Assembly: GCA_024998595.1 (NCBI GenBank)
Contig: JACOEK010000003.1
Span: 651,598-715,597, forward strand
Length of the DNA stretch: 64,000 nt
Source of the DNA: Nitrospira sp.
GTDB taxonomy: Bacteria; Nitrospirota; Nitrospiria; Nitrospirales; Nitrospiraceae
Reading direction: 5' to 3'
Each line of letters opens with the position of its first letter. Positions within the stretch are counted from its first letter, which is position 1. This document shows, piece after piece, positions 15,976-24,529 of this stretch. The translations under genes were made by a program, and so were the position numbers. Below the pieces are notes generated by a model. The model was given only the letters and a program-made list of their open reading frames with translations. It had not been told where the DNA came from and made no database searches.

Positions 15976-18450
15976 TTACATCCAATTGTTGATCAACAGA
16001 AACGCCGCCCAATAACTCGGGTGCGTGTGACCCCGCTGCGACAGAATCTTTTGTTGGGCCCGCTGCAAGGCCACGGCCTTTGAAATTGCAGGATCCTGCA
16101 ATTGACGATAGAACTCCGACACGAGTTCCGTCGTCGTTTCGTCATCCGACGTCCACAAACTCGCCAACGCCGTCCGCGCCCCGGTCTTGACGGCTACACC
16201 CGTCAATCCGAGCGCCGCACGATCATCCTCGGCGGCAATTTCGCACGAGCTGAGCGTCAACAAATCCAGCGGCTGTTGCCGGTACTGCTGGAGGCCCACC
16301 AACTGCGACAACCGGTCCATCGTGATCTTCCCGTCGTGAGCCAGCACAAACGAATCTCTCGCCTCGGTCCCGACGACCGTGTGGGACGCCACATGGACGA
16401 TCCCCAGTCCCTGGTCCTTGATCTCTTCCTCCAACGTAGGCGAAGAGAACTGTTTGTTCATCAGCAGCTTGCCGCCGTACATCGTTCTGATCGCCTGTAC
16501 TTCGGTCTCCGCATAACGCGGCGCAGACTGGCCTTCGACCGACTCAGTCAGGCCCACCGACAGCAGGCTGCCTTTGCGGCGCTGCGCAGGTCCCAGGTCA
16601 GTCAATGCCAGACTCGGCGTGACAGCCACGGCGAGTGAATCCACGAGAAAATGCCGACCATCATGCAGGGCCCCCATGGGGATGGTCCTGAGTGATCCCT
16701 CCGCTACCATCACGAGCGTATGAATACCCGCCCCTTGCAAGTCCTGTTGAACGGGCCCAACCAGCCACCCGTGCAGGGTCTGCGCAGAAGACAGATAATT
16801 CTGTGACTGCGAATCCTGGATCAGCCGCCGGAAGGAACGAATTTCTTTCGTCAGCTTCTCTCCCGTCACAGGAACCCTGATTTGTTTGAGTCCGTTGGAA
16901 GTTTCCAGGAGGAGTTCGAGACGGTCAGGGAACGCAATCGGATAGATCACCGCCGTGCCTGGCGCCAACGCACCGGCGCCTCGATGACTCGCAACCGTCG
17001 CGACACAATCGTCCTGGAAGTAATCCTGCAGCTCGGCCGCCCGCGACACTTCGATCGTGTCCTTCACCTGCACGAGCAACTGCTCATTCTGATCGGGCGT
17101 CTTCGCCGCTGCCGCTCTGCGCAACAACACATCCTCGTACTCCACAAACAACGGCGCAACGGACTCGTAATACGAATGATGCCGTCCCTGGTACCCAACG
17201 GAATATTCGTAATGAATCGGCTTCAGCAGCGTGACAGCGCGCTGATAGGCGGCCAGTGATTCTTCTTCCTTCCCGTCCGCGCGTAACAATCTTGCTGTTT
17301 GCCATTGCCAGCGGTACAGCGCTTCCGGCGCATTCACTTTTTGAGCGGCGAAGGTGGCCTTTCGGGAATACTCCAACGCTTCGGGATTGCGATGTTCCTG
17401 CTCTCGTAACCCACCCAGATACCCCCAGGCGTATGATTGTCCGCGTGCATCGCCGACGCGCCCTGCGACCTCGCCGGCCGCAGTAAAAGCATCCGACGAT
17501 TGCCGCAACAGGCCGGCTCCAGCCCCGGCAGAAGCCACGGCCTCCGTCGCGCGGCCCTTCGCCCCGTCCGACTTCTTGGCCATCCCGCCTTTGCCCGTCG
17601 AGACGGCGAACAATTCCTGATACCCCAGGCCGATATTTAACAGACCGGCGGTTTTGCCCTGACCGTCTTCCAACGACCGCACCTGCGACCAGGCTTGATC
17701 CAAATGACGATGCGCCTCACCCAGTTGCTGATTCTGGAGCAGCGCCATCGCGCCATTGATCTGCGCCGTCGCAGCGAGCGCCTGTTGCTTGGTCTCCGCG
17801 GCCAGCGTCCGGCTCTCCGCATAGACGTCGATCGCTTCGGCAAATTGCCGGCGGGCCGTCAAGGCATTACCCAGATCGTTCAAAATCCCGGCCACCAGGA
17901 CGGGTTTTTTCTCCTCCCGCGCCAACGTCAAGGCTTTAGTCAAATGTTCGGTCGCGGGTTCGTCTTTGCCGAGCACATGAAATGTATTGCCGAGCTGAGC
18001 GAGAATCGTCGCCGTAAGGCCCCGCTCGCCGGTTTGTTCCGAAAGTTTGAGGGCGGCTTGCAAGGTGCCTTGCGCGCGACGGATCTGCCCTTCCTGTTGA
18101 AGCGCATGCGCGACATTGATCAAGGCCTGACATTGCTCTTTAGCCTTCCCGTTCTCTTCGTACCCACGCGCGGCATTCATCCAGTGCGCGGCCGCCTGGG
18201 CAAAGGCACCCTGCTGAAACTGCGTCGTCCCCTGTCGCATTTCCTGTGCAGGTGTGATCGACGACGCGCCCAAGCCACCCAATAATTCCAGCGCCGTCCC
18301 ACTGACCGGCCAAGCCAATCCGCTTACCGCCAGCACCCCGAGACTCAGTATCGTCAAGGGCGACAATAGCGTGCGAGGACCAGCTGGATCAGCAGACCCA
18401 GGGCTCCGCTTCATGCCGCGGCGAGTAGCAATGTTACGCATCGTAGGCAT
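15976..18450 (-). CDS. CHAT-domain protease with TPR repeats (exported)
   Basis: This is an 824-residue protein. A hydrophobic signal or anchor lies near residues 28-52, TPR-like helices span about 85-430, and a CHAT (caspase-like) domain fills roughly 490-824. The catalytic pair appears intact: His in IVHVASH and Cys in LLTLSSCEIA. The ending HPSYWAAFLLIN is typical of CHAT proteins. It follows TpsA by 18 bp and is the last gene of the secretion operon, so it may process or monitor the secreted partner. The ATG at 18450 has an AAGGAGG site 6 bases upstream. Confidence 0.9.
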   Translation of the reverse strand: MPTMRNIATRRGMKRSPGSADPAGPRTLLSPLTILSLGVLAVSGLAWPVSGTALELLGGLGASSITPAQEMRQGTTQFQQGAFAQAAAHWMNAARGYEENGKAKEQCQALINVAHALQQEGQIRRAQGTLQAALKLSEQTGERGLTATILAQLGNTFHVLGKDEPATEHLTKALTLAREEKKPVLVAGILNDLGNALTARRQFAEAIDVYAESRTLAAETKQQALAATAQINGAMALLQNQQLGEAHRHLDQAWSQVRSLEDGQGKTAGLLNIGLGYQELFAVSTGKGGMAKKSDGAKGRATEAVASAGAGAGLLRQSSDAFTAAGEVAGRVGDARGQSYAWGYLGGLREQEHRNPEALEYSRKATFAAQKVNAPEALYRWQWQTARLLRADGKEEESLAAYQRAVTLLKPIHYEYSVGYQGRHHSYYESVAPLFVEYEDVLLRRAAAAKTPDQNEQLLVQVKDTIEVSRAAELQDYFQDDCVATVASHRGAGALAPGTAVIYPIAFPDRLELLLETSNGLKQIRVPVTGEKLTKEIRSFRRLIQDSQSQNYLSSAQTLHGWLVGPVQQDLQGAGIHTLVMVAEGSLRTIPMGALHDGRHFLVDSLAVAVTPSLALTDLGPAQRRKGSLLSVGLTESVEGQSAPRYAETEVQAIRTMYGGKLLMNKQFSSPTLEEEIKDQGLGIVHVASHTVVGTEARDSFVLAHDGKITMDRLSQLVGLQQYRQQPLDLLTLSSCEIAAEDDRAALGLTGVAVKTGARTALASLWTSDDETTTELVSEFYRQLQDPAISKAVALQRAQQKILSQRGHTHPSYWAAFLLINNWM

Positions 18451-18468
18451 GACGTCCTCCTTGGGGAG

Positions 18469-19746
18469 CTAGCACCCCTGCCATGATTCCATAAGTTGTG
18501 CGGTGGTCTGACCCTGAATGTGCGCGGCTGGTGCGGCCGGAGCGCCGGGCTCGACAGTGCCGCCTACCTCCTCCAGCACAACAGGCGCCGCCAGGGACCG
18601 GCCCGGTTGCGACGGCGTGACGTCGCGCGAGGCTTGCACAAGACTGCTGAATGCCCCGTCTTTTCGTGCGGCGCAACGACTGGTCAATAAGGGGGCGGGC
18701 TGGGCCGGAGCCTCCTGCGGAAGCACCATGGCTGCGCGATTCAAGAATGCGACCGGTTCGACAGGGTTCGCGGGATTCACGTTGGCTGCATTCGCGGTGG
18801 CAAGAGGTGGAAGCCCGCCTAGATTCACTCCCACGACCTGGATTTGCGTCACACGTTGCGTAGACGAATTGGTCGTCGTGTTAATCCGGGAGCCCGTCGG
18901 TACGGTGACACTCGGGGTTACATCAATGGAAGCCGGAATGACTCCACCCCCACCCGCGACGATCAAAGTCCCGGGTAACGCTTGAACCTGCCCGTTTCCT
19001 GACACGCCGGAAAAAGGATTTCCGACAGTCGGCTGCACACTCATCTCTCCGCCCGAACTCGTGCTGCCGAGAATGACTCGCTGTGCGCTGATCTTCGAAC
19101 CGTTGATCTGAATGCCTCCTCCCATCAACCCCAGCACAGCCCCGGTCTGGAGTACCGTCGAAGAAGATGAAAGGATGATTGAACCGTAGGGTCCCTGGCC
19201 CAAAAATCCAAAGGCGGCCGGTGAACTGGCGGATAAGGTTGAGTCCAACCCCAGTAGGGTGGTGCTTGCGGTGAAAATGCCACCATCGCTCAAACGCAGT
19301 TGCTGCGCGGTGCTGAAATAGGCAGATCCGGATACATTCAAATGGGCTGAAGGGCCGAACACGATTCCGGAGGGATTAATGAAGAACAGGTTCGCATTGA
19401 GCGCTTGAACGGTGCCGTTAATGTTGGATGGTGATCCGCCGATCACTCGGCTGATGACGTTCGACACACCACCAGGGTTCACGAATGCCGCCACATCTCC
19501 CGCGCCGACGGAGAATTGGTTGAAGCTATGAAAAAGATTTGGGCCGCTTCCCGGTCTCGTTCCGCCGGTAATGTTTGTCGTGTTGCCCGACGTGCCCAGG
19601 GTGGTTCCAAGGCCGCCTGGTCCGGATGGGGTTGCAACGATGTTCGTGGACTGTGCGTAGGCGATCGACCCGGCAGAGCCCATGAGCATCAGGAAGGCAA
19701 GAAATCCACGAGCCAACAGCGGCGATCCTGCGGGGCGACATAGCAT
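18469..19746 (-). CDS. TpsA-type secreted exoprotein with filamentous-hemagglutinin N-domain
   Basis: This 425-residue protein has a signal peptide (FLAFLMLMGSAGSIAYAQ), then the two-partner-secretion domain: FHSFNQFSVGAGDVAAF, LNANLFFINPSGIVFG and NVSGSAYFSTAQQLRLSDG. The long beta-helix repeat region of classical hemagglutinins is missing. The C-terminus instead holds a Pro/Ala-rich linker and a short module (SRCAARKDGAFSSLVQASRD) seen in cyanobacterial-type TPS proteins. It is exported by the TpsB upstream. ATG 19746 is favoured, with AGGAGGAG 7 bases upstream, over a TTG two codons earlier. Confidence 0.88.
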   Translation of the reverse strand: MLCRPAGSPLLARGFLAFLMLMGSAGSIAYAQSTNIVATPSGPGGLGTTLGTSGNTTNITGGTRPGSGPNLFHSFNQFSVGAGDVAAFVNPGGVSNVISRVIGGSPSNINGTVQALNANLFFINPSGIVFGPSAHLNVSGSAYFSTAQQLRLSDGGIFTASTTLLGLDSTLSASSPAAFGFLGQGPYGSIILSSSSTVLQTGAVLGLMGGGIQINGSKISAQRVILGSTSSGGEMSVQPTVGNPFSGVSGNGQVQALPGTLIVAGGGGVIPASIDVTPSVTVPTGSRINTTTNSSTQRVTQIQVVGVNLGGLPPLATANAANVNPANPVEPVAFLNRAAMVLPQEAPAQPAPLLTSRCAARKDGAFSSLVQASRDVTPSQPGRSLAAPVVLEEVGGTVEPGAPAAPAAHIQGQTTAQLMESWQGC

Positions 19747-19765
19747 GGTCAATCTCCTCCTGTGA

Positions 19766-19786
19766 TAAGAGAGGCCCCCTCTCTTA
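19766..19786 (-). promoter_or_regulatory. perfect hairpin in the TpsB-TpsA spacer
   Basis: TAAGAGAGG and CCTCTCTTA form a perfect 9-bp stem with a 3-base loop. It sits immediately upstream of the TpsA ribosome site (about 20 bases before the ATG). It could stabilise processed TpsA-CHAT mRNA or affect initiation. Confidence 0.5.
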
Positions 19787-19879
19787 CCTTAAACGCTGCA
19801 CAACTTCAACCCGCACAACCCCATACTCTTGGTGATCACGCGTGCTGGAATACCATCCATCGGCCCGGGCCATTCGGCC

Positions 19880-21697
19880 CTAAAATGCCTCTACGACAAG
19901 CTGCAGATGGATGCCGTGATCCTGCAGGTTGTTGCGGTCGGTATCGTAGCGTTTCAGCTGTTTTCCGTAATAGAGTTCAAAATGACTCCCGCGCCAAAAA
20001 TTCCAGATGACACCCGCACCAAGACTCGCCAATGTTTTGGGGGGAGTACCGGGCGTTTGAGCCGTCGTCTGCCAACCATGCCCCAAATCAAAAAATGGCG
20101 CGAGAAAGACGGAATCCACACCGGCTTTTGTCGTATAGACCGGAACCCGCGCTTCGATCGACAACATGGCGGCATTGTCACGAATCAGCGTGAACTCCCG
20201 ATAACCACGCACACTGTACCGACCACCGACTGCAATCTGTTCGAGCGGGAACAGGTGATCGTTGGACAATTGCACCACACCCCGGCTGACTAATTGTGTC
20301 CGCCACAAGGGAAGCTGGCGAATCCACTGGGCTTCGCCCAACCAAGAAAAGAACCGGGCATCCGGCAGGTTCGGATCACCATTGGCTGTCGCTCCCATCG
20401 CGCCGACACCCACGGAGAAGCGCGATAACAGGGAGATCACCTGTTCGGCAGAACGCTGAGCATATTCCTGACCGAAACGCAGTGAGGTAACGCGGAACTT
20501 TCCATTCGGCGCCCCGGTGATGAGCTCAAACGGGTTCCCGCCTAACGTGCTTTCGTTCCTGGCATGTTCGCCCGTGAGAGAAAACGCCAATTCCTGGTCG
20601 GCCTTCCGGATGACTGGATGCCTGACCGAGAGGCCGAATATCTGAGCCTTGTTCTTGATATCCAATGTGTCGAACGGCGACTCCTCGACCCCGAAATCGA
20701 ACCGGCGATACTGCAGCGCGACGGTGGTATCGCGGGGTCCCACCGGAATTTCGTACTTAAAATTCAGCATCGGGTTGACACCGGCCGAGCGTCCGTATTG
20801 CAAACTCAGCGTATCGCCGAAGCCCAGCAGGTTCCGGTGAGCCAGCGTCACAAACCCTTGTTCCGCACCGACCACGGGAGATTGATAGTTATTGAACTCC
20901 AACCAAGCCTTGAGCGGGTTGGCTTCTTTCACTTTCACATTCAGCGTATTTTCTCCAATAGCGGCGCCCGGCAACAATTCGGCATTGATCCGTTCGATCC
21001 GGGGATTGGCCTGCATCACGCGCAATCGTTCCTGGAGCGCTTCGACATGCAGCGGAGGGCCTGCCGCCAAATTGACGCGGCTCTGAAAATAGGAGGGTCG
21101 GAACCACCTGGTATCCTCGACGTTGACCTGCGTAATCTTTCCCTCGATGATCTGCATCGTCAAGACGCCATCTGCGACATCCTGCTCCGGCACCACAGCA
21201 CCGGACGTCAAATACCCGTGGTTGACGTAATAGTACGTGAGCGCGAGACGCAACGATTCCAAATCTTCTGCCCCTAATTCTCGATTCGTATAGGGAGCGG
21301 TGATTTCCGAGAGCTGCTGCGAGGTGAATGCGGTATTTCCGACCAGCCGGATATCCTTGACCATCAGTTTGGGCCCCTTCGCCGCTCTATCGAGCGCACC
21401 GGGGGGAGTGGGTGACGGAAGCTCAATTGCAGGAGGCTGTGCGGGGGGAGGCACGACCGGCAATTGAGGCGGTTTCGGGGGCAGCGGACCGAGCTGCGAA
21501 CCGGTTTGCGAATAAGCCGGCACGACCCACACACCAAGCAATAGAATAGCCGCGACACCGGCAAAGGTCCAAGCCCAGTTACCGGGAGAACTGCCGCGTT
21601 TCCCACGATGGGATGAACTGCCATACCCCGCATGATTCGTGTCAGCCGCCATGTGAATCCCTGCTTCCTGCCCCACCGACTTCTTCACACAAGCCAT
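19880..21697 (-). CDS. TpsB outer-membrane transporter (ShlB/FhaC/HecB family)
   Basis: This 605-residue protein has an N-terminal hydrophobic signal (about residues 42-64) and a Pro-rich linker (PPKPPQLPVVPPPAQPP). POTRA repeats follow (KDIRLVGNTAFTSQQL, LTMQIIEGKITQVNVE), then a 16-strand-type barrel containing the conserved YSVRGY motif of the plug/L6 loop. It ends in Phe, as outer-membrane proteins do. It exports the TpsA encoded 133 bp downstream. The start at 21697 is supported by GAGGGGAGG. An upstream in-frame extension of 38 codons lacks such a site. Confidence 0.92.
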   Translation of the reverse strand: MACVKKSVGQEAGIHMAADTNHAGYGSSSHRGKRGSSPGNWAWTFAGVAAILLLGVWVVPAYSQTGSQLGPLPPKPPQLPVVPPPAQPPAIELPSPTPPGALDRAAKGPKLMVKDIRLVGNTAFTSQQLSEITAPYTNRELGAEDLESLRLALTYYYVNHGYLTSGAVVPEQDVADGVLTMQIIEGKITQVNVEDTRWFRPSYFQSRVNLAAGPPLHVEALQERLRVMQANPRIERINAELLPGAAIGENTLNVKVKEANPLKAWLEFNNYQSPVVGAEQGFVTLAHRNLLGFGDTLSLQYGRSAGVNPMLNFKYEIPVGPRDTTVALQYRRFDFGVEESPFDTLDIKNKAQIFGLSVRHPVIRKADQELAFSLTGEHARNESTLGGNPFELITGAPNGKFRVTSLRFGQEYAQRSAEQVISLLSRFSVGVGAMGATANGDPNLPDARFFSWLGEAQWIRQLPLWRTQLVSRGVVQLSNDHLFPLEQIAVGGRYSVRGYREFTLIRDNAAMLSIEARVPVYTTKAGVDSVFLAPFFDLGHGWQTTAQTPGTPPKTLASLGAGVIWNFWRGSHFELYYGKQLKRYDTDRNNLQDHGIHLQLVVEAF

Positions 21698-22060
21698 CAA
21701 GGCCTCCCCTCTTGCTTGAGGACGGGGCACGGAAATTCGTGAACCAGTGCCCGTATAATCATTTGCTTGGCGATAATCTTTCCTGAATGAGCCTTCTGCT
21801 ATGCTGCGCATGCCGCACTCTCAAGCAACAATACAACGTGGCGCGGCAACCGTCTGGCGGCTGAGGCGATGCGTAGCTGTTTGGAAATTCGTCCTGCGAA
21901 GGATCTGCTTATAACATGTCTCGAAACAAAATACTCCAGGGCCCGCGAAGTTTTTTGGTGGGCAGGATTATTGGTGGATCAGGTTGGCACAGAGAAGCAC
22001 TCTGGAGGCAAGGACGGACTGACTAATTGTATAAGTACCTCCCAAGAAATTCTTGGCGCG
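21698..22060. other. intergenic region upstream of the TPS operon
   Basis: No gene is seen. The stretch is AT-richer than its surroundings and should hold the TPS operon promoter. There is a TTATAC -10-like box on the minus strand near 21755-21760 and an inverted repeat GGGCAC/GTGCCC around it. A -35 cannot be fixed. Confidence 0.35.
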
Positions 22061-23488
22061 TCATGACAAGGGCGCAGCGGCCAGCCTCGCGCCGGGTCCT
22101 AGAATTCCGGCAGAAACCTCTGCTTCAAATTTAGCGGTGAAATGCCGCAAGCGGGGAGCTTCGTACGTCATGACCAACCCTCCGATGGAGTCCCGGCGGT
22201 GATGGAGATCAATGATGGCTTCTGCCACAGAGGCCAGATGCTGATTCGTATAGACTCGCCGAGGGATCGCCAAGCGCACGAGTTCTAATTCAGGGTAGAT
22301 AGGCTCATCAGTCACCGGATCTCGTTTTCCAAACATCACGGTCCCGATCTCGACCGTGCGAATGCCATACTCCCGATAGAGCGCCACGGCGAGCGCCTGC
22401 GCCGGGAATTGCGATTGATGAAGGTGCGGTAGGAACTCTTTCGCGTTCACATAGACGGCATGGCCTCCGATCGGCTTCACGATCGGCACGCCTCCCTCTT
22501 CCAACAGTCCCCCCAAAAACCGCACCTGACCGATGCGATAGCGGAGATACTCCTCATCGAGCACTTCCTCCAGTCCCCTCGCCATCGCTTCCAGATCACG
22601 ACCCGCCAGTCCGCCGTAGGTGGGAAATCCTTCGACGAGGATCAGCATGTTGGTGATCGCCTGCGTCCATCGTTCGTGATTGAGGCTGAGAAATCCGCCG
22701 ATGTTGACCAGGCCATCCTTTTTGGCCGACATCAGACAACCGTCGCCGAGACTGAAGAGTTCCCTGGCAATGTCCCTCACCGGAATGTCCGCATACCCCG
22801 GCTCGCGCTCCCGGATAAAAAAACAATTCTCCGCAAACCGGCAGGCATCGAACAAGAGCGGGATGCCATAGCGATTCAAGACCTGTCGCGTGGCGCGGAT
22901 ATTCGCCATGGAGACCGGCTGGCCGCCTGCGCTGTTATTGGTGACGGTGATCATGGCAAATGGAATCCGTGAAGGCCCGACCTGCTCGATGCTCTCTTCG
23001 AGTCGGGCGACGTCCATGTTGCCCTTGAACGGCAGCTCACAATGCGGATCGTACGCCTCGCTGATCACCAGATCTTTGGCCTCTGCGCCCTGATACTCGA
23101 CATTAGCCCTGGTCGTATCGAAATGAATGTTGTTCGGCACGCACATACCGGGTTTGACGACCGTGGAAAACAGCAGATGTTCCGCTGCCCGGCCCTGATG
23201 CGTGGGAATTACGTAGCGGTAACCGAAGAGGGAACGCACCACCGTTTCGAAGTGATAAAAATTCTTGCTGCCCGCATAGGACTCGTCGCCGAGCATCATC
23301 CCGGCCCATTGGGAATCACTCATGGCCGATGTGCCGCTATCCGTCAGCAGATCGATGGAGACGCTCTCGGCGGGAACATGGAAGAGGTTGTATCCTGCCT
23401 CGCGGAGCAATCGATCCCGCTCTTCGCGGGAGGTGCGCTTGATGGGCTCGACGACTTTGATTCTAAACGGCTCGAATGGGTAGTTCAC
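22061..23488 (-). CDS. tnaA: tryptophanase (beta-eliminating PLP lyase)
   Basis: This 475-residue protein is full length for the tryptophanase/tyrosine phenol-lyase family, with the PLP lysine in SAKKDGLVNIGG. At the specificity site it reads GIRTVEIG, as in tryptophanase (VEI). Tyrosine phenol-lyase has MER there, with the substrate-binding Arg. It should split tryptophan into indole, pyruvate and ammonia in the cytoplasm. The GTG start has AGGAGG 7 bases upstream. It overlaps the end of the HTH regulator gene by 26 bp and closes the leftward catabolic operon. Confidence 0.9.
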   Translation of the reverse strand: MNYPFEPFRIKVVEPIKRTSREERDRLLREAGYNLFHVPAESVSIDLLTDSGTSAMSDSQWAGMMLGDESYAGSKNFYHFETVVRSLFGYRYVIPTHQGRAAEHLLFSTVVKPGMCVPNNIHFDTTRANVEYQGAEAKDLVISEAYDPHCELPFKGNMDVARLEESIEQVGPSRIPFAMITVTNNSAGGQPVSMANIRATRQVLNRYGIPLLFDACRFAENCFFIREREPGYADIPVRDIARELFSLGDGCLMSAKKDGLVNIGGFLSLNHERWTQAITNMLILVEGFPTYGGLAGRDLEAMARGLEEVLDEEYLRYRIGQVRFLGGLLEEGGVPIVKPIGGHAVYVNAKEFLPHLHQSQFPAQALAVALYREYGIRTVEIGTVMFGKRDPVTDEPIYPELELVRLAIPRRVYTNQHLASVAEAIIDLHHRRDSIGGLVMTYEAPRLRHFTAKFEAEVSAGILGPGARLAAAPLS

Positions 23489-24443
23489 GGATCGACCTCC
23501 TGAAGTAGGCCAACTGCTCGTGAAATGGACCGGATCCCTGGTAGTCGAATACGTATCGCGTCATGTCGAAGAGCGGCGCCGGGTCCAGTTCCCGAATCAT
23601 CTCCGGCTTCCAGGAAATCTGCAGACGATTGATCATCGTAATGGGCGTTGGCGTACCGACCATCCCGAGCGGCACGCTCCCGTAGGTCTGTGAAAAAATC
23701 AGAATTTCCCGGTCGAACATCGCGGTATTCATGTCTTCGGCTGCGCCGTATTTTCTGAAATCCTCTTCCAGCCGCTGGAAGGCGGGTGAATGAACCAAGG
23801 ACTCCCGAAAGGCATAAAACACCTTCACGCCCGCGCGTCGCTGGTCCTCCATCACTTGAATGGCATCGGCCACGGTAGCGTCGTGCTGCATCTGTTCCTG
23901 TGTCAGAATAAGCAGACGCCGAATCCGTACGTGCCGCCGCGCCGCCGCCTGATTCGCCAGCAGATAGTTGGGATACAGCGCTTCGCCCTTCTTCCAGATA
24001 TTCCAGCGTTCCATCATGGCATCAACGGACTGTTCCGCCGTCTCCATGAGCCGCACCGCCTCTGCGTTGGCCGCCGCCCCTTCGTACGTCAGAGTTTGCG
24101 CCTCCAACTGTTTCAATTCTCGCCCGATGGCTTCCACCTTCTTCGGCAGATACCGCGGGCGCTTCGGCACATGCAGCATGACATCCACCGCAGTGAGCGC
24201 CAGGGTCCAGTACTCCTTGGCCTGTTTGGGCGCCTTGTCCTTTTGCGCGATCAGCAGCAATTCCACCGGATTTTTATCCAGCAGCTTGGCCATCTTGATG
24301 CACAGTTCCGGTTTGGGAATCTTCAGGCCGCGCCGCATCAGGTTGGCTTCCGGCTGCGCGATGCCCAGTTTTTCGGCCAGCGCGTAGTCACTGGTCAAAT
24401 GATACCGGTCCTTGACCGCATCAAAGTACCTGGCAATTTCCAT
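23463..24443 (-). CDS. HTH (XRE-like) regulator with large C-terminal domain
   Basis: This is a 326-residue protein. The first 60 residues form a lambda-repressor-like HTH (YALAEKLGIAQPEANLMRRGLKIPKPELCIKMAKLL). A helical middle and a C-terminal domain (about 190-320: LLILTQEQM..., FDREILIFSQTYGSVPLGMVG) follow. The C-terminal domain resembles ligand-sensing PLD-like folds only vaguely. Its stop overlaps the tnaA start, so it is translationally coupled to tryptophanase and is a good candidate for its regulator. ATG 24443, with GGGGAG 6 bases upstream, is chosen over the adjacent ATG at 24446. Confidence 0.75.
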   Translation of the reverse strand: MEIARYFDAVKDRYHLTSDYALAEKLGIAQPEANLMRRGLKIPKPELCIKMAKLLDKNPVELLLIAQKDKAPKQAKEYWTLALTAVDVMLHVPKRPRYLPKKVEAIGRELKQLEAQTLTYEGAAANAEAVRLMETAEQSVDAMMERWNIWKKGEALYPNYLLANQAAARRHVRIRRLLILTQEQMQHDATVADAIQVMEDQRRAGVKVFYAFRESLVHSPAFQRLEEDFRKYGAAEDMNTAMFDREILIFSQTYGSVPLGMVGTPTPITMINRLQISWKPEMIRELDPAPLFDMTRYVFDYQGSGPFHEQLAYFRRSIRELPIRAV

Positions 24444-24529
24444 CATCCGCTCCCCGCAACGATTGATCTTCACCGAACCCGGCGATTCACAGAACTGCGC
24501 TTCGTTCACCGTACCCGGTCGGTACAGTT

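Noticed and set aside
20564..21277. 237-codon plus-strand open frame
   Set aside because: Antisense to the TpsB barrel region; no start signal.
22061..23488. tyrosine phenol-lyase
   Set aside because: The specificity segment reads VEIG as in tryptophanase, without the substrate-binding Arg of tyrosine phenol-lyase.
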